Of a DNA stretch of 64,000 nt, positions 38,177 to 49,373 are shown piece after piece; position 1 is the first letter of the stretch; every line of letters begins with the position of its first letter. Origin of the DNA: Mesorhizobium sp. B2-4-15 (GTDB lineage: Bacteria > Pseudomonadota > Alphaproteobacteria > Rhizobiales > Rhizobiaceae); assembly GCF_006658505.1 (NCBI RefSeq), contig NZ_VFUZ01000004.1:1-64000 (forward strand), read 5' to 3'. The notes beneath the pieces are model-generated. The model made no database searches. It saw only the letters and a program-made list of their open reading frames with translations, and had not been told where the DNA came from. The position numbers and the translations under genes are program-made.

Positions 38177-39853
38177 ATGAGAGTAGACATTTACGAGAAA
38201 CTGGTCCGTGCCGGCGCTACCAGACGCGACATACTGAAAGGCGCGGCGTCGATGGCCGCGATCGCGGCGGCATCGGGCGCGGGTCTCGGCGCCTTGACGC
38301 GTCCTGCCTCCGCGGCAAGCGAACTTCGTGCAAAAATCCTGCAGATTCCCGGCGTCGGCAAAGGCCAGCCGACCGATGCCGATTTCCAGAAGGTCGGCGA
38401 GCTCTGCCTCGATGCGACCAAGGCCAGTGTCAAGGAAGGCGAGTTCGCCGGTGTCGAGCTCAAGTTCATGGGTCTCAACAACCAGAACCTGCATAACGTG
38501 CTGTTCCGCGGCTTTCTGAAGCCTTGGGAAGCCTATACCGGCGCCAAGATCAGCTGGATCGACCTGGCGCAGGCCGACTACAACGCCCGCTTGCAGCAGT
38601 CGATCGCCACCAATACAATCGACTTTGATATCGTCGAGATGGGTGCGCCTTTCGAAGGCGATGTCTGCGGCAAGGGCCTCACGTCCGAAATGCCAGACTG
38701 GGTGAAGAAGCAGATCGATATGGACGATCTGGTGGCCTATCTGAAGCCGCCGGTCGGCACTTGGGATGGCAAGCAGTATCGGGTGACCGTCGACGGAGAC
38801 ACGCACAACTTTAACTACCGCACCGACGTGTTCTCCGACTCTGACCTGGCAGCAGCCTGGAAAGCCGACGGCGGCGACAAGGCAGGCCTGACGGAATGGG
38901 GCGTGCCGAAGACCTGGCAGCAGGTGCAGGCCGTGACCAAATTCCTCAAGGGCAAGCAGATGAAGGGCCAAGACGTCTATGGCTATCTCGACGCGCCCAA
39001 GCCCTGGGGCGGTTTCGGCTTCTACTTCCTAGGCAGCCGCGCCAGTGCCTATGCCAAGCATCCCGACGACAAGGCATGGCTGTTCGATCCGGATACGATG
39101 AAACCGCGCGTCAACAATCCGGCCTGGGTGCGGGCGATCCAGGACGTGATCGACGCGCTGCCCTTCGAACCGCAAGATCAAATCAACGCCGACCCGAACC
39201 AGACCTGTTTCTCCCAATTCCTCGGCGGCACTGGCTCGATGCTGGCTTGGTGGGGAGATGCCGGCTCGAATGCGAAGACCAACGACTCCTCGGTCGTCGG
39301 GGACGTCACCGGCTTCTCAATCCTGCCGGGCTCCGAAGACGTCTACAATTCCAAGACCGGCAAGTGGGACAAGCTCGCCAGCGGCCCGAACTATTCGCCG
39401 AACTGCGCCTATCTCGGCTGGGGCGTCTATGTCATGGCCCGGGTCGATGCCGACGAAAAGAAGAAGAAGGCGGCATGGTCAGCCGCTGCCCATCTCGGTG
39501 GCAAAGACCTGTCCCTCTGGTGCGCGGCCTATCCGTCGGGCTTCCAGCCCTATCGTAATTCCCACTTTGACATCCCGGAGTGGGTGGCGGCCGGCTACGA
39601 CGAGGCTTTCATCAGTTCTTATCTCAAGTCGGAAGCTGACAGCTATAACCATCCCAACGCGGCGATCGAGCCACGCATTCCCGGCATTTTCCAGTATTAC
39701 AGCGCCGCCGAGGACATTTTGGCCAACACCTTCGCCGGCAAGATGAAGGCACAGGAAGGTGCGGATGCCATCGCCGCGGCCTGGGAGAAGCTGACCGACC
39801 AGATCGGCCGCGAGAAGCAGATCAAGCTCTACAAGGCCTCGCTCGGCGCCTAA
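38177..39853 (+). CDS. Tat-exported extracellular solute-binding protein (CUT1)
   Basis: This long binding protein (558 residues; family 1 usually about 400-450) begins with a Tat signal: twin Arg at residues 16-17 in TRRDILKG, then an Ala-rich hydrophobic stretch and cleavage near RPASA (about 46). Tat export means it folds before secretion, perhaps with a cofactor or metal. The mature protein has typical family elements such as FDIVEMGAPFEGDV and SMLAWWGDAGSNAK. GGAGG precedes the ATG at 38177. It is the first gene of the operon with the two permeases. The ligand is unknown. Confidence 0.9.
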   Translation: MRVDIYEKLVRAGATRRDILKGAASMAAIAAASGAGLGALTRPASAASELRAKILQIPGVGKGQPTDADFQKVGELCLDATKASVKEGEFAGVELKFMGLNNQNLHNVLFRGFLKPWEAYTGAKISWIDLAQADYNARLQQSIATNTIDFDIVEMGAPFEGDVCGKGLTSEMPDWVKKQIDMDDLVAYLKPPVGTWDGKQYRVTVDGDTHNFNYRTDVFSDSDLAAAWKADGGDKAGLTEWGVPKTWQQVQAVTKFLKGKQMKGQDVYGYLDAPKPWGGFGFYFLGSRASAYAKHPDDKAWLFDPDTMKPRVNNPAWVRAIQDVIDALPFEPQDQINADPNQTCFSQFLGGTGSMLAWWGDAGSNAKTNDSSVVGDVTGFSILPGSEDVYNSKTGKWDKLASGPNYSPNCAYLGWGVYVMARVDADEKKKKAAWSAAAHLGGKDLSLWCAAYPSGFQPYRNSHFDIPEWVAAGYDEAFISSYLKSEADSYNHPNAAIEPRIPGIFQYYSAAEDILANTFAGKMKAQEGADAIAAAWEKLTDQIGREKQIKLYKASLGA

Positions 39854-39874
39854 GTGGACCCTTGATAAAAGTCA

Positions 39875-39903
39875 CGGCCCGGCGTCACATCATCGCCGGG
39901 CCG
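39875..39903 (+). promoter_or_regulatory. Intercistronic hairpin after the binding-protein gene
   Basis: CGGCCCGGCG (39875-39884) pairs perfectly with CGCCGGGCCG (39894-39903) around a nine-base loop, 21 bases past the stop. AATTTTG follows, so it may be both an mRNA stabiliser and a weak terminator that lowers permease expression. Confidence 0.65.
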
Positions 39904-39951
39904 AATTTTGACCGGCTCCTGTCGGTCAGTGTGGCAGAAGAGGCGAGAGGC

Positions 39952-41073
39952 GTGGCTGAACAGACTTCGACCACGAATGCGTGGCCGGCAAATTCCGCAC
40001 CACTGGACCTGATCCCGCCTGGCCGCAAACGTCTCGGCTGGGCACTGATGGCCTTGGCCACGTTCGGCCTCCTGGCGATGATCCTGCTTCAGATCCTCTA
40101 CAAGACCGAAGTCGACGCGATCGGCTTCGAGACATGGCGTCCCGTCGTTTATGCCTATGTGCTGTGGGGCGTGGCACTCGGCATCGGCCAGGTTCTGACG
40201 CGGGGCGAGGACGGCCAGCGCGCGCTGTTCCTCTTACCGGCGCTGCTTTTCACCATCGCCATGGTGATCTTCCCGACGCTGTTCGGTTTCTACATTGCGC
40301 TCACCGACTGGAATCTCAGCTCCTTCAGTGGCCGCAGGTTCAACGGCCTCGACAATTTCTGGCAGATGCTCGGCGATCCCTACTACCGCAACGCACTGTT
40401 CAACATGGTGCTCTACGTGCTGGCGGTGCTGGTCGAATATGTCATCGCCTTCGGGCTGGCGTTGTTGCTCAACGCGCAGATCCGGGCGCGAAAATTCTTC
40501 CGCGTCGTCTTCCTGATGCCGCTGATGTTGTCGCCGGTCGCGGTGTCCTGGATGATCGGCAAATCACTGATGGAGTACCGGTTCGGTCCGGCGGCCACGC
40601 TGGCACGCCATCTCGGCTGGGACAATCCCGCCTTCTTTTCGGACCCGATCACCGCGCGCATCTCGATCATGCTGCTTGATGCCTGGACCTTCATACCGTT
40701 CATGATGATCATGCTGCTCGCCGGCCTGCAGGCAATGTCGCGCGAGGTGCTGGAGGCGGCGCGCGTCGACGGCGCGACCGCGTGGCAGACCTTCTGGCAG
40801 GTCACCTTCCCGCTGATGCTTCCGGTCTCGGTGACGGCGGTGATCCTGCGCATCATCTTCAAGCTGAAGCTTGCCGACATCATCATCACGGTGACGTCGG
40901 GCGGCCCGGGTGGTGCGACCGATTCCGTCTCGAGCTTCATCTACCGCGAATACCGCGACCGCTCGAATGTCGGCTACGGCACCATGCTGGCGATGGCCTA
41001 TCTCGTCATCATCGTCGTGTTCGTGACCTGGCTCTTGAAGCTCGCCAACCGCTTCGTGCGCAACGTCAACTGA
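39952..41073 (+). CDS. CUT1 ABC transporter permease (MalF type)
   Basis: This 373-residue membrane protein has about eight helices and the BPD_transp_1 EAA loop EAARVDGATAWQTFWQVTFP near residue 265. It is longer at the N-terminus than the usual six-helix permease, with two extra helices at about 25-75. I chose GTG at 39952, which has AGAGG eight bases upstream; an earlier TTG at 39862 would place translation across the intercistronic hairpin. It pairs with the next permease and the divergent ATPase. Confidence 0.9.
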   Translation: MAEQTSTTNAWPANSAPLDLIPPGRKRLGWALMALATFGLLAMILLQILYKTEVDAIGFETWRPVVYAYVLWGVALGIGQVLTRGEDGQRALFLLPALLFTIAMVIFPTLFGFYIALTDWNLSSFSGRRFNGLDNFWQMLGDPYYRNALFNMVLYVLAVLVEYVIAFGLALLLNAQIRARKFFRVVFLMPLMLSPVAVSWMIGKSLMEYRFGPAATLARHLGWDNPAFFSDPITARISIMLLDAWTFIPFMMIMLLAGLQAMSREVLEAARVDGATAWQTFWQVTFPLMLPVSVTAVILRIIFKLKLADIIITVTSGGPGGATDSVSSFIYREYRDRSNVGYGTMLAMAYLVIIVVFVTWLLKLANRFVRNVN

Positions 41074-41084
41074 GTGGCCGGATC

Positions 41085-42002
41085 ATGAGGGTTCAGACCA
41101 CCGACTATACCGTCTCCGAAATCCGCTCTCCTGCGAGCTTCATCACCAGCCGCGTCTTCATCTATGGCGCGCTGGTCTTCTGGGCCTTCATCTGCCTGTT
41201 CCCGATCTACTGGACGATAACGACTTCGTTCAAATCGGCGGTCGACGTCACGCAAGGGCATCTGATCCCCTTCGTCGACTTCCAGCCGGACTGGAAGGGC
41301 TGGCGATCGCTTGGCCTCTCACCGGATTCGATTTCCCAGACCTCCACGGTGCGCGACGAATTCTTCAAGCGCTTCATGAATTCGGTCATCACCTCGGTTG
41401 GCGCGTCGAGCCTCGCCATCATCATCGGCAGCCTCGCCGCCTACGGCCTCACGCGCTACCGCTACCGCTTCGCCTGGTTCAAGAACGAGGATATCTCGTT
41501 CTTCTTCCTGTCGCAGCTGATCCTGCCGCCTGTGGTGCTGGCCCTGCCCTTCCTGGTTCTCTACCGGGAGGTCGGCCTGCTCGACACGCGCGGAGGGCTG
41601 ATCCTGCTCTACACGCTGATGGTGCTGCCTATCGTCATCTGGATCATGCGTGACCAGTTCAACTCGATACCCGTCGAACTGGAGGAAGCAGCGCTCGTCG
41701 ATGGCCTGTCGATCTGGGGCGCATTCTTGCGCATCGTCATGCCGATCGCTCTGCCCGGCATGGTCGCCGCCTTCATCCTGGCGATGGTGCTGTGCTGGAA
41801 CGAGTATTTCTTTGCCGCCCTTTTGACCTCGACCGATGCCAAGACCATCCCGGTGATGGTGGCGAGCCAGACCGGCTCGCAAGGCATCAACTGGTGGTCG
41901 ATGGCGGCCCTTGCCACCGCGGCCATCGCGCCGCTGGCGGTCATCGGCATCGCGCTCGAACGCTACCTGATCATGGGCATGACGGCGGGAGCCGTGAAGT
42001 GA
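41085..42002 (+). CDS. CUT1 ABC transporter permease (MalG type)
   Basis: This 305-residue permease has six helices and the EAA loop EEAALVDGLSIWGAFLRIV near residue 205. The first helix follows a cytoplasmic stretch of about 20 residues. It starts 11 bases past the preceding permease stop. The C-terminus ends in ERYLIMGMTAGAVK, typical of MalG-type proteins. It completes the import channel of the second sugar system in the window. Confidence 0.92.
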   Translation: MRVQTTDYTVSEIRSPASFITSRVFIYGALVFWAFICLFPIYWTITTSFKSAVDVTQGHLIPFVDFQPDWKGWRSLGLSPDSISQTSTVRDEFFKRFMNSVITSVGASSLAIIIGSLAAYGLTRYRYRFAWFKNEDISFFFLSQLILPPVVLALPFLVLYREVGLLDTRGGLILLYTLMVLPIVIWIMRDQFNSIPVELEEAALVDGLSIWGAFLRIVMPIALPGMVAAFILAMVLCWNEYFFAALLTSTDAKTIPVMVASQTGSQGINWWSMAALATAAIAPLAVIGIALERYLIMGMTAGAVK

Positions 42003-42067
42003 CGACCAAGGAGCGATCCGGACAAATCCATCGCCGACTACCAGGCGGAGCGGTTTGAAAACCTGAG

Positions 42068-42811
42068 TTAGGCCTTCAGGACAGCGCGCAGGTGATCCAT
42101 GATCATGGCGACGCCCTTGTTCCCGAGTTCCGCCGAGGCATCGTTGGCGCTCGCCGTATACCAGCCTGTATTGTCGGCGAAGTGAGCCGCATCGACAGCC
42201 TCCGGACATAGCGCCATCATCAATGACGTCTCGCCGATCCCGGCATGATCGAACGGATACTCGCCGTTCATGGCGGCCGGCATCAGTGGATGCACCTGCA
42301 CCCAGTTGAAGACATTCTCGCCCTGGGCATGGCCGGCATAGTAATCGACCATGGTGTTTGAACCCCACCAGCCCTCGCCGCGCTCCTTCTCGAGAAACCG
42401 AAAGATGGCTTGCCGGCCCGCGGTCTTGAAGGCCAGATCGGTCGGCATGCCAGCGGCGAAATTCTCGGTCTGGTGGTGAATGATGGCGTGGATGTTGCGG
42501 AAGCCGATGCGCAGCAGGCCGTAGAACAGCTCCTCCGCGAAAGGCGCAAGCACCGGGCCGCCGACCTGCACCGAACCGCTGCCTTCCGGTGGTGCCACCG
42601 CGTAACTCGCCGCGCCATAGTAGAAGGGCGGCAGGATGACGACGTCCCGCTCCTTCTCGAACAGGTCAAGCGTCTTGATGACCGCCAGCGTGTCCATCCC
42701 GACGGCCATGTGCTCGCCATGGTATTCCAGCACGCCGAGCGGCAGCGCGACCGGCCAGTTCTCGGCGATCGCCTTGCGGATCTGGTGCGGCAGCATCAGT
42801 TCATAGCGCAT
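42068..42811 (-). CDS. Creatininase-family hydrolase
   Basis: This 247-residue protein belongs to the creatininase (MftE-like) metal-dependent amidohydrolase family. Metal ligands are seen in LEYHGEHMAVGMDT near residue 28 (Glu, His, Asp) and in IIHHQTENFAAG near 110. Members open cyclic amides or act on small amide-linked sugars; the substrate here is unknown. It lies three bases after an SIS-domain gene on the same strand, and its stop faces that of the CUT1 permease. Its position in a sugar cluster suggests a ring-opening step on a sugar derivative. Confidence 0.85.
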   Translation of the reverse strand: MRYELMLPHQIRKAIAENWPVALPLGVLEYHGEHMAVGMDTLAVIKTLDLFEKERDVVILPPFYYGAASYAVAPPEGSGSVQVGGPVLAPFAEELFYGLLRIGFRNIHAIIHHQTENFAAGMPTDLAFKTAGRQAIFRFLEKERGEGWWGSNTMVDYYAGHAQGENVFNWVQVHPLMPAAMNGEYPFDHAGIGETSLMMALCPEAVDAAHFADNTGWYTASANDASAELGNKGVAMIMDHLRAVLKA

Positions 42812-42814
42812 GAT

Positions 42815-43381
42815 CTATTCCATGTTGGTGTGGCGCGCGCGCATGGCTTCGGGCGACGCACCGGTCAGGGCTTTGAGCTTCAGCACCATCACCTCGAACA
42901 GCAGGAACAGCGCCCCCTCGAATACGGAGCCCATCGGCAGCACCGAAGTCCTTGGCGGTCCCTGGTCATTGGCCATGGTCTGGGCCGGGATGAGCAGCGT
43001 GGCGTCAGCCAGCCGCGCCGTACTACCATCAGCCTGAGCGGTCAGCAGCAGATTTGTCGCGCCGGCTTCGCGCGCGACGCGCATCAAGGTGAGCACCGTC
43101 GAGGTTTCTCCCGGCCCGGAGCTGGCCAGGAAGACATCGCCCGGCCCCAGCGGCGGCGTGGTCATGTCGCCGACCACCGAGACCGGCAGTCCCAGATGAT
43201 AGAGCCGCATCGCGAAACCCTTGACTTGCAGGGCCTCGCGGCCGCAGCCATAGACGACGATCCGCCCGGCATCGGCCAACATACTGCAGGCGGCATCGAT
43301 GCGGCCTTCATCCACGCGCGCCAGCACGGCGCCGAGTTCGTCGAGCGCGGTTCTGAACAGGTTTTCGTTCTGGTCACCCAC
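42815..43381 (-). CDS. SIS-domain phosphosugar-binding protein (hexuloisomerase-like)
   Basis: This 188-residue protein is an SIS domain resembling 6-phospho-3-hexuloisomerase. Phosphosugar-binding parts are RIVVYGCGREALQVKG near residue 40 and VFLASSGPGETSTVLTL near 85. SIS proteins isomerise or sense phosphosugars. GTG at 43381 is the only start in this frame, yet the codons before it still read like protein. An ATG at 43440 would enter this frame if one base were added near 43413, so the 5' end may be frameshifted. It precedes the creatininase-like gene by three bases. Confidence 0.8.
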   Translation of the reverse strand: MGDQNENLFRTALDELGAVLARVDEGRIDAACSMLADAGRIVVYGCGREALQVKGFAMRLYHLGLPVSVVGDMTTPPLGPGDVFLASSGPGETSTVLTLMRVAREAGATNLLLTAQADGSTARLADATLLIPAQTMANDQGPPRTSVLPMGSVFEGALFLLFEVMVLKLKALTGASPEAMRARHTNME

Positions 43382-43543
43382 GGCAAGCCCGTCCTCGAAA
43401 TCGTCCTGGATCTTTCCACGAACAGCTTGATTTCGTTCATGCTAGCAACGGCGAAAATGCATGTCCAACGCTGCGCGCCGCTTTTGCCGGGCCACAGGCA
43501 TGATAGTGTCACGTCGGACAAATCGAACCGGGAAGAGCAGGAC

Positions 43544-44566
43544 ATGAAGACACGGCATTTCGATCGCATCGGCAATGGCGGCATCACCTTTACGGAGCTC
43601 GGCTTCGGCACGGCGCCGCTGGGTAATCTCTATCGCGCCGTCTCGGACGAGGATGCCAATGCCACGCTCGAAGCCGCCTGGGCGACCGGCTGCCGCTATT
43701 ACGACACCGCGCCGCTCTATGGGCTTGGCCTGTCCGAAATACGCCTCAATCCCTTCCTGCGCGGCAAAAAGCGCGACGACTATGTGCTGTCGAGCAAGGT
43801 CGGGCGCCTCATGCGCGCTTGCCCGCCAGAGCGGCGCACAGGCATCGGCAAGTTCTTCGACACGCCGTCGCGTCAGGAAGTGTACGATTACAGCTATGAC
43901 GGCGTCATGCGCTCATTCGAAGCCTCGCTCGAACGCCTGGGTGTCGATCGGATCGACATCCTGTTCGTGCACGACGTCGACATTTTCACTCATGGCAGCA
44001 AGGAGGCGTCCGACCGGCGCATCGAGGAGTTCATGCGCTCGGGCTATTACGGGCTGCTGTCGCTGCGCGACCAGGGCGTCATCAAGGCCTTCGGCGGCGG
44101 TATCAACGAATGGCAGGTTGCCCAGATACTGGCCGAGCGCGGCGATTTCGACCTGTTTCTGCTGGCCGGACGCTACACGCTGCTCGAACAGGAGGCGCTG
44201 ACGTCCTTCCTGCCGCTTTGCCAGAAACGCGGCATTGGCATCGTTCTCGGCGGCCCCTACAATTCCGGCATCTTGGCGACAGGACCGAAGCCCGGCGCCT
44301 ACTACAACTACTCCGAAGCGCCCAAGGACATTCTCGACCGGGTCGCCGGCATCGAAGCTGTCTGCAAACGCCATGGCGTGCGGCTGATCGAGGCGGCGCT
44401 CAAATTCCCGCTGCTGCACCCCTCGGTCGTTTCAGTGATCCCCGGCGGCCAGCGGCCGAGCGAAGTAGAGAGCAACCGGGCGCTGCTCGACGCGAAACTG
44501 CCCGCCGCCCTCTGGGCCGACCTCAAACAGGAAGGTCTGATGCGTGCGGATGCGCCAACCGCATGA
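43544..44566 (+). CDS. Aldo/keto reductase, aldose 1-dehydrogenase-like
   Basis: This 340-residue aldo/keto reductase resembles D-threo-aldose 1-dehydrogenase / L-fucose dehydrogenase and pyridoxal 4-dehydrogenase. Catalytic Asp and Tyr lie in RYYDTAPLYGLG near residue 55, Lys in LSSKVGRL near 84 and His in LFVHDVD near 137. It probably oxidises a sugar to its lactone with NAD(P). The ATG at 43544 follows AGGA. It is divergent from the SIS-domain gene. With the FucU-like mutarotase it points to a fucose-like or other 6-deoxy sugar, though this is only inference. Confidence 0.88.
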   Translation: MKTRHFDRIGNGGITFTELGFGTAPLGNLYRAVSDEDANATLEAAWATGCRYYDTAPLYGLGLSEIRLNPFLRGKKRDDYVLSSKVGRLMRACPPERRTGIGKFFDTPSRQEVYDYSYDGVMRSFEASLERLGVDRIDILFVHDVDIFTHGSKEASDRRIEEFMRSGYYGLLSLRDQGVIKAFGGGINEWQVAQILAERGDFDLFLLAGRYTLLEQEALTSFLPLCQKRGIGIVLGGPYNSGILATGPKPGAYYNYSEAPKDILDRVAGIEAVCKRHGVRLIEAALKFPLLHPSVVSVIPGGQRPSEVESNRALLDAKLPAALWADLKQEGLMRADAPTA

Positions 44567-44598
44567 CAATCATCCGCCTCCAGGCAGACATAAAAAGG

Positions 44599-44621
44599 AA
44601 AAGCCGGGGAGCCCGGCTTTT
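44599..44621. terminator. Bidirectional terminator between AKR and HU genes
   Basis: AAAAGCCGGG (44599-44608) and CCCGGCTTTT (44612-44621) form a perfect 10-bp stem with a GAG loop. A/T ends on both sides let it work for both convergent genes. Confidence 0.85.
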
Positions 44622-44650
44622 CTGGTCTCTGAAAAAAGAAAAAAACGCGC

Positions 44651-44923
44651 TTAGTTGACTGCGTCCTTGAGGCCTTTGCCGGCCGAGAACTTCGGCACGG
44701 TGCGTGCCGGGATTTGCACTTCAGCGCCGGTCTGCGGGTTGCGGCCAGTCGAAGCCGCACGCTTTGACACGGTGAAATTGCCAAAGCCGACAAGCCGTAC
44801 ATCGCCGCCCTTCTTCAGTTCGCCGGTGATCACGGAAAATACCGCATCGACCGCCGACTGCGCGTCACCCTTCGAAATGCTCGCGGCGTCGGCGACAGCG
44901 GACACCAGTTCGTTCTTGTTCAT
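44651..44923 (-). CDS. hup: DNA-binding protein HU
   Basis: This 90-residue histone-like protein bends DNA and organises the nucleoid. The family signature GFGNFTVSKRAASTGRNPQT, which forms the DNA-binding arm, is present, followed by IPARTVPKFSAGKGLKDAVN. The start ATG 44923 (MNKNELVSAVADAA) has GGAAGGGAA upstream; a longer frame to 45007 is not typical. It follows lon on the same strand but is separated from it by two terminators and probably has its own promoter. Confidence 0.96.
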   Translation of the reverse strand: MNKNELVSAVADAASISKGDAQSAVDAVFSVITGELKKGGDVRLVGFGNFTVSKRAASTGRNPQTGAEVQIPARTVPKFSAGKGLKDAVN

Positions 44924-45011
44924 AAAAATTCCCTTCCATGAGAACGCCGGAACATACGACTCATCCGGCAGGAAACGGACTTTAGAAAGAAGCGTTCCCG
45001 CAACCAAGTCG

Positions 45012-45045
45012 AAAAGCCCGGGAAAAGTGGAAAAAAGCCCGGGAA
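45012..45045 (-). repeat. Direct repeats upstream of the HU gene
   Basis: AAAAGCCCGGGAA occurs at 45012-45024 and at 45033-45045, 21 bases apart, which is two helical turns. Each copy contains the palindrome CCCGGG. They lie just upstream of a possible HU promoter (TTGGTT, 17 bases, TAAAGT on the minus strand). Confidence 0.45.
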
Positions 45046-45057
45046 TCCGGGGTTTTT
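45031..45057 (-). terminator. Second terminator of lon
   Basis: AAAAAGCCCGG pairs with CCGGGGTTTTT around GAAT with one G-G mismatch; read on the minus strand a T-run follows. It backs up the stronger terminator at 45064-45090. Confidence 0.55.
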
Positions 45058-45063
45058 AACATG

Positions 45064-45090
45064 AAAAAGCCGGGCGCGAGGCCCGGCTTT
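45064..45090 (-). terminator. Terminator of lon
   Basis: AAAGCCGGGC (45066-45075) and GCCCGGCTTT (45081-45090) form a perfect 10-bp stem with a five-base loop. On the minus strand TTTTTC follows. It is 30 bases past the lon stop. Confidence 0.88.
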
Positions 45091-45119
45091 CTGTTTGTGC
45101 GCTGCAACTTTAGCAAACT

Positions 45120-47531
<2,412 letters not shown>

Positions 47532-47668
47532 TGTCCAACCTTTCATGTCGCGGTCGCCATCAGGCCAACCGCGAATCTCATATTAACGACCGGGGATCGT
47601 TCCGCCTACCACCGTTTGTGACGGGAGTTTTACAGCACAGAAATCGGGCACCTCGGCCTTCTCGTGTT

Positions 47669-47699
47669 AGGTGGATGCAAGAGGGGCAAAGATCAAGAG
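47669..47699 (-). promoter_or_regulatory. Putative sigma-32 (RpoH) promoter of lon
   Basis: On the minus strand CTCTTGAT (47692-47699) is followed after 17 bases by CCACCT (47669-47674). This fits the rhizobial RpoH pattern CNCTTGAA-N17-CCANNT with one mismatch. The lon ATG lies 138 bases downstream. Confidence 0.55.
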
Positions 47700-47747
47700 T
47701 TAACATCGCCGCAATCCACTCCAGTGCAAAGGTCGCATGCCCTCACA

Positions 47748-47774
47748 GCAAAACGGCGCCGCGAGGGCGCCGTT
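47748..47774 (-). terminator. Terminator of clpX
   Basis: AACGGCGCC (47752-47760) and GGCGCCGTT (47766-47774) form a perfect 9-bp stem; on the minus strand the right arm runs into TTTTG. It lies 30 bases past the clpX stop. Confidence 0.8.
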
Positions 47775-47803
47775 CCATAAAAAACATCGGATCAAGTGCG
47801 ATA

Positions 47804-49084
47804 TCACGCGCTGACGTTGCCCTTCTTTTCCTTCTGTTCGGAATAGATGTAGAGCGGCCGGGCGCTGCCGGTCACGACTTCTTCCGAAATCACCACTTCG
47901 CGCACGCCTTCGAGCGCGGGCAGTTCGAACATGGTGTCGAGCAGGATCGCTTCCATGATCGAACGCAGGCCGCGCGCGCCGGTCTTGCGCTCGATGGCGC
48001 GCTTGGCGATCGCCGACAGGGCGTTCTCGTGGAAGGTCAGGTCGACATTCTCCATCTCGAACAGCCGCTGATACTGCTTGACCAGCGCGTTCTTCGGCTC
48101 GGTCAGGATCTGGATCAGCGCCGGCTCGTCGAGGTCCTCCAGCGTCGCCAGGACCGGCAAACGGCCGACGAACTCCGGAATGAGGCCGAACTTCAGCAGA
48201 TCCTCCGGCTCGACAAGCCGGAACACATCACCGGTGCGGCGATCCTCAGGCGAAGCGACGATGGCGCCGAAGCCGATCGAGGTCTTGCGGCCGCGATCCG
48301 AGATGATCTTGTCCAGGCCGGCAAACGCGCCGCCGCAGATGAACAGGATGTTGGCGGTGTCCACCTGCAGGAATTCCTGCTGCGGATGCTTCCTGCCGCC
48401 CTGCGGCGGCACGGAGGCGACCGTGCCTTCCATGATCTTCAACAGCGCCTGCTGCACGCCTTCGCCCGACACGTCGCGGGTGATCGACGGATTGTCGGAC
48501 TTACGCGAAATCTTGTCGATCTCGTCGATGTAGACGATGCCGCGCTGGGCGCGCTCGACATTGTAGTCGGCCGACTGCAGCAGCTTCAGGATGATGTTCT
48601 CGACGTCCTCGCCGACGTAACCGGCCTCGGTCAGCGTCGTGGCGTCCGCCATGGTGAAGGGCACGTCGATGATGCGGGCCAGTGTCTGCGCGAGCAGCGT
48701 CTTGCCGCAACCGGTCGGGCCGATCAGCAGGATGTTGGACTTGGCCAACTCGACATCGTTGTTCTTGCCGGCGTGCGCGAGGCGCTTGTAGTGGTTGTGG
48801 ACCGCCACCGACAGCACACGCTTGGCGTAGGGCTGGCCGATGACGTAGTCGTCGAGAACCTTGAGTATCTCCTGCGGTGTCGGCACGCCCTCGCGCGACT
48901 TCACCATCGAGGTCTTGTTCTCCTCGCGGATGATGTCCATGCAAAGTTCGACGCACTCGTCGCAGATGAAGACCGTCGGGCCAGCGATCAGCTTGCGCAC
49001 CTCGTGCTGGCTCTTGCCGCAAAACGAGCAATAAAGCGTGTTCTTGGAATCACCGCTGTTGTTGCCGACCTTGCTCATATTCAT
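47804..49084 (-). CDS. clpX: ClpX unfoldase subunit of ClpXP
   Basis: ClpX recognises, unfolds and feeds substrates to ClpP. The 426-residue product has the N-terminal C4 zinc finger (YCSFCGKS and ICDECVELC), Walker A GPTGCGKT near residue 121, the pore loop GYVGEDVE and Walker [11 protein letters not shown]. The IGF-type loop for ClpP contact is in [11 protein letters not shown]. The start is ATG 49084 or, two codons later, ATG 49078. It lies downstream of clpP with a 289-base gap, so it may have its own promoter. Confidence 0.97.
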   Translation of the reverse strand: MNMSKVGNNSGDSKNTLYCSFCGKSQHEVRKLIAGPTVFICDECVELCMDIIREENKTSMVKSREGVPTPQEILKVLDDYVIGQPYAKRVLSVAVHNHYKRLAHAGKNNDVELAKSNILLIGPTGCGKTLLAQTLARIIDVPFTMADATTLTEAGYVGEDVENIILKLLQSADYNVERAQRGIVYIDEIDKISRKSDNPSITRDVSGEGVQQALLKIMEGTVASVPPQGGRKHPQQEFLQVDTANILFICGGAFAGLDKIISDRGRKTSIGFGAIVASPEDRRTGDVFRLVEPEDLLKFGLIPEFVGRLPVLATLEDLDEPALIQILTEPKNALVKQYQRLFEMENVDLTFHENALSAIAKRAIERKTGARGLRSIMEAILLDTMFELPALEGVREVVISEEVVTGSARPLYIYSEQKEKKGNVSA

Positions 49085-49373
49085 GTCCTTTCATGGCCGC
49101 CCGCCGATGGTCTGGCTGAAAGGGCGTAACTTCAATCTATCGCGGGAATCCGCCGCCGCCAGTGTCCCGGCTCCCGCAACGTATTCCGTACGAAACACAA
49201 ATCAGAAAACGTGGCAATGATTCGCAGCAACCCCACACAAAGCTAAGCCGTCGAAAATCAACATAGCCTTAACGTAGGCAATCCCGATCCCCGAGGGAAC
49301 AGCCAATTGTGGCCGAAATGCCGCGAAAGGCGCCAAAAGCGCGTGATGGTGCCATCCAGCTGCCAATAAGGCT

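Noticed and set aside
42410-43543. A 378-codon upstream extension of the aldo/keto reductase
   Set aside because: It runs antisense through the creatininase and SIS genes; the family N-terminus and an AGGA site fit ATG 43544.
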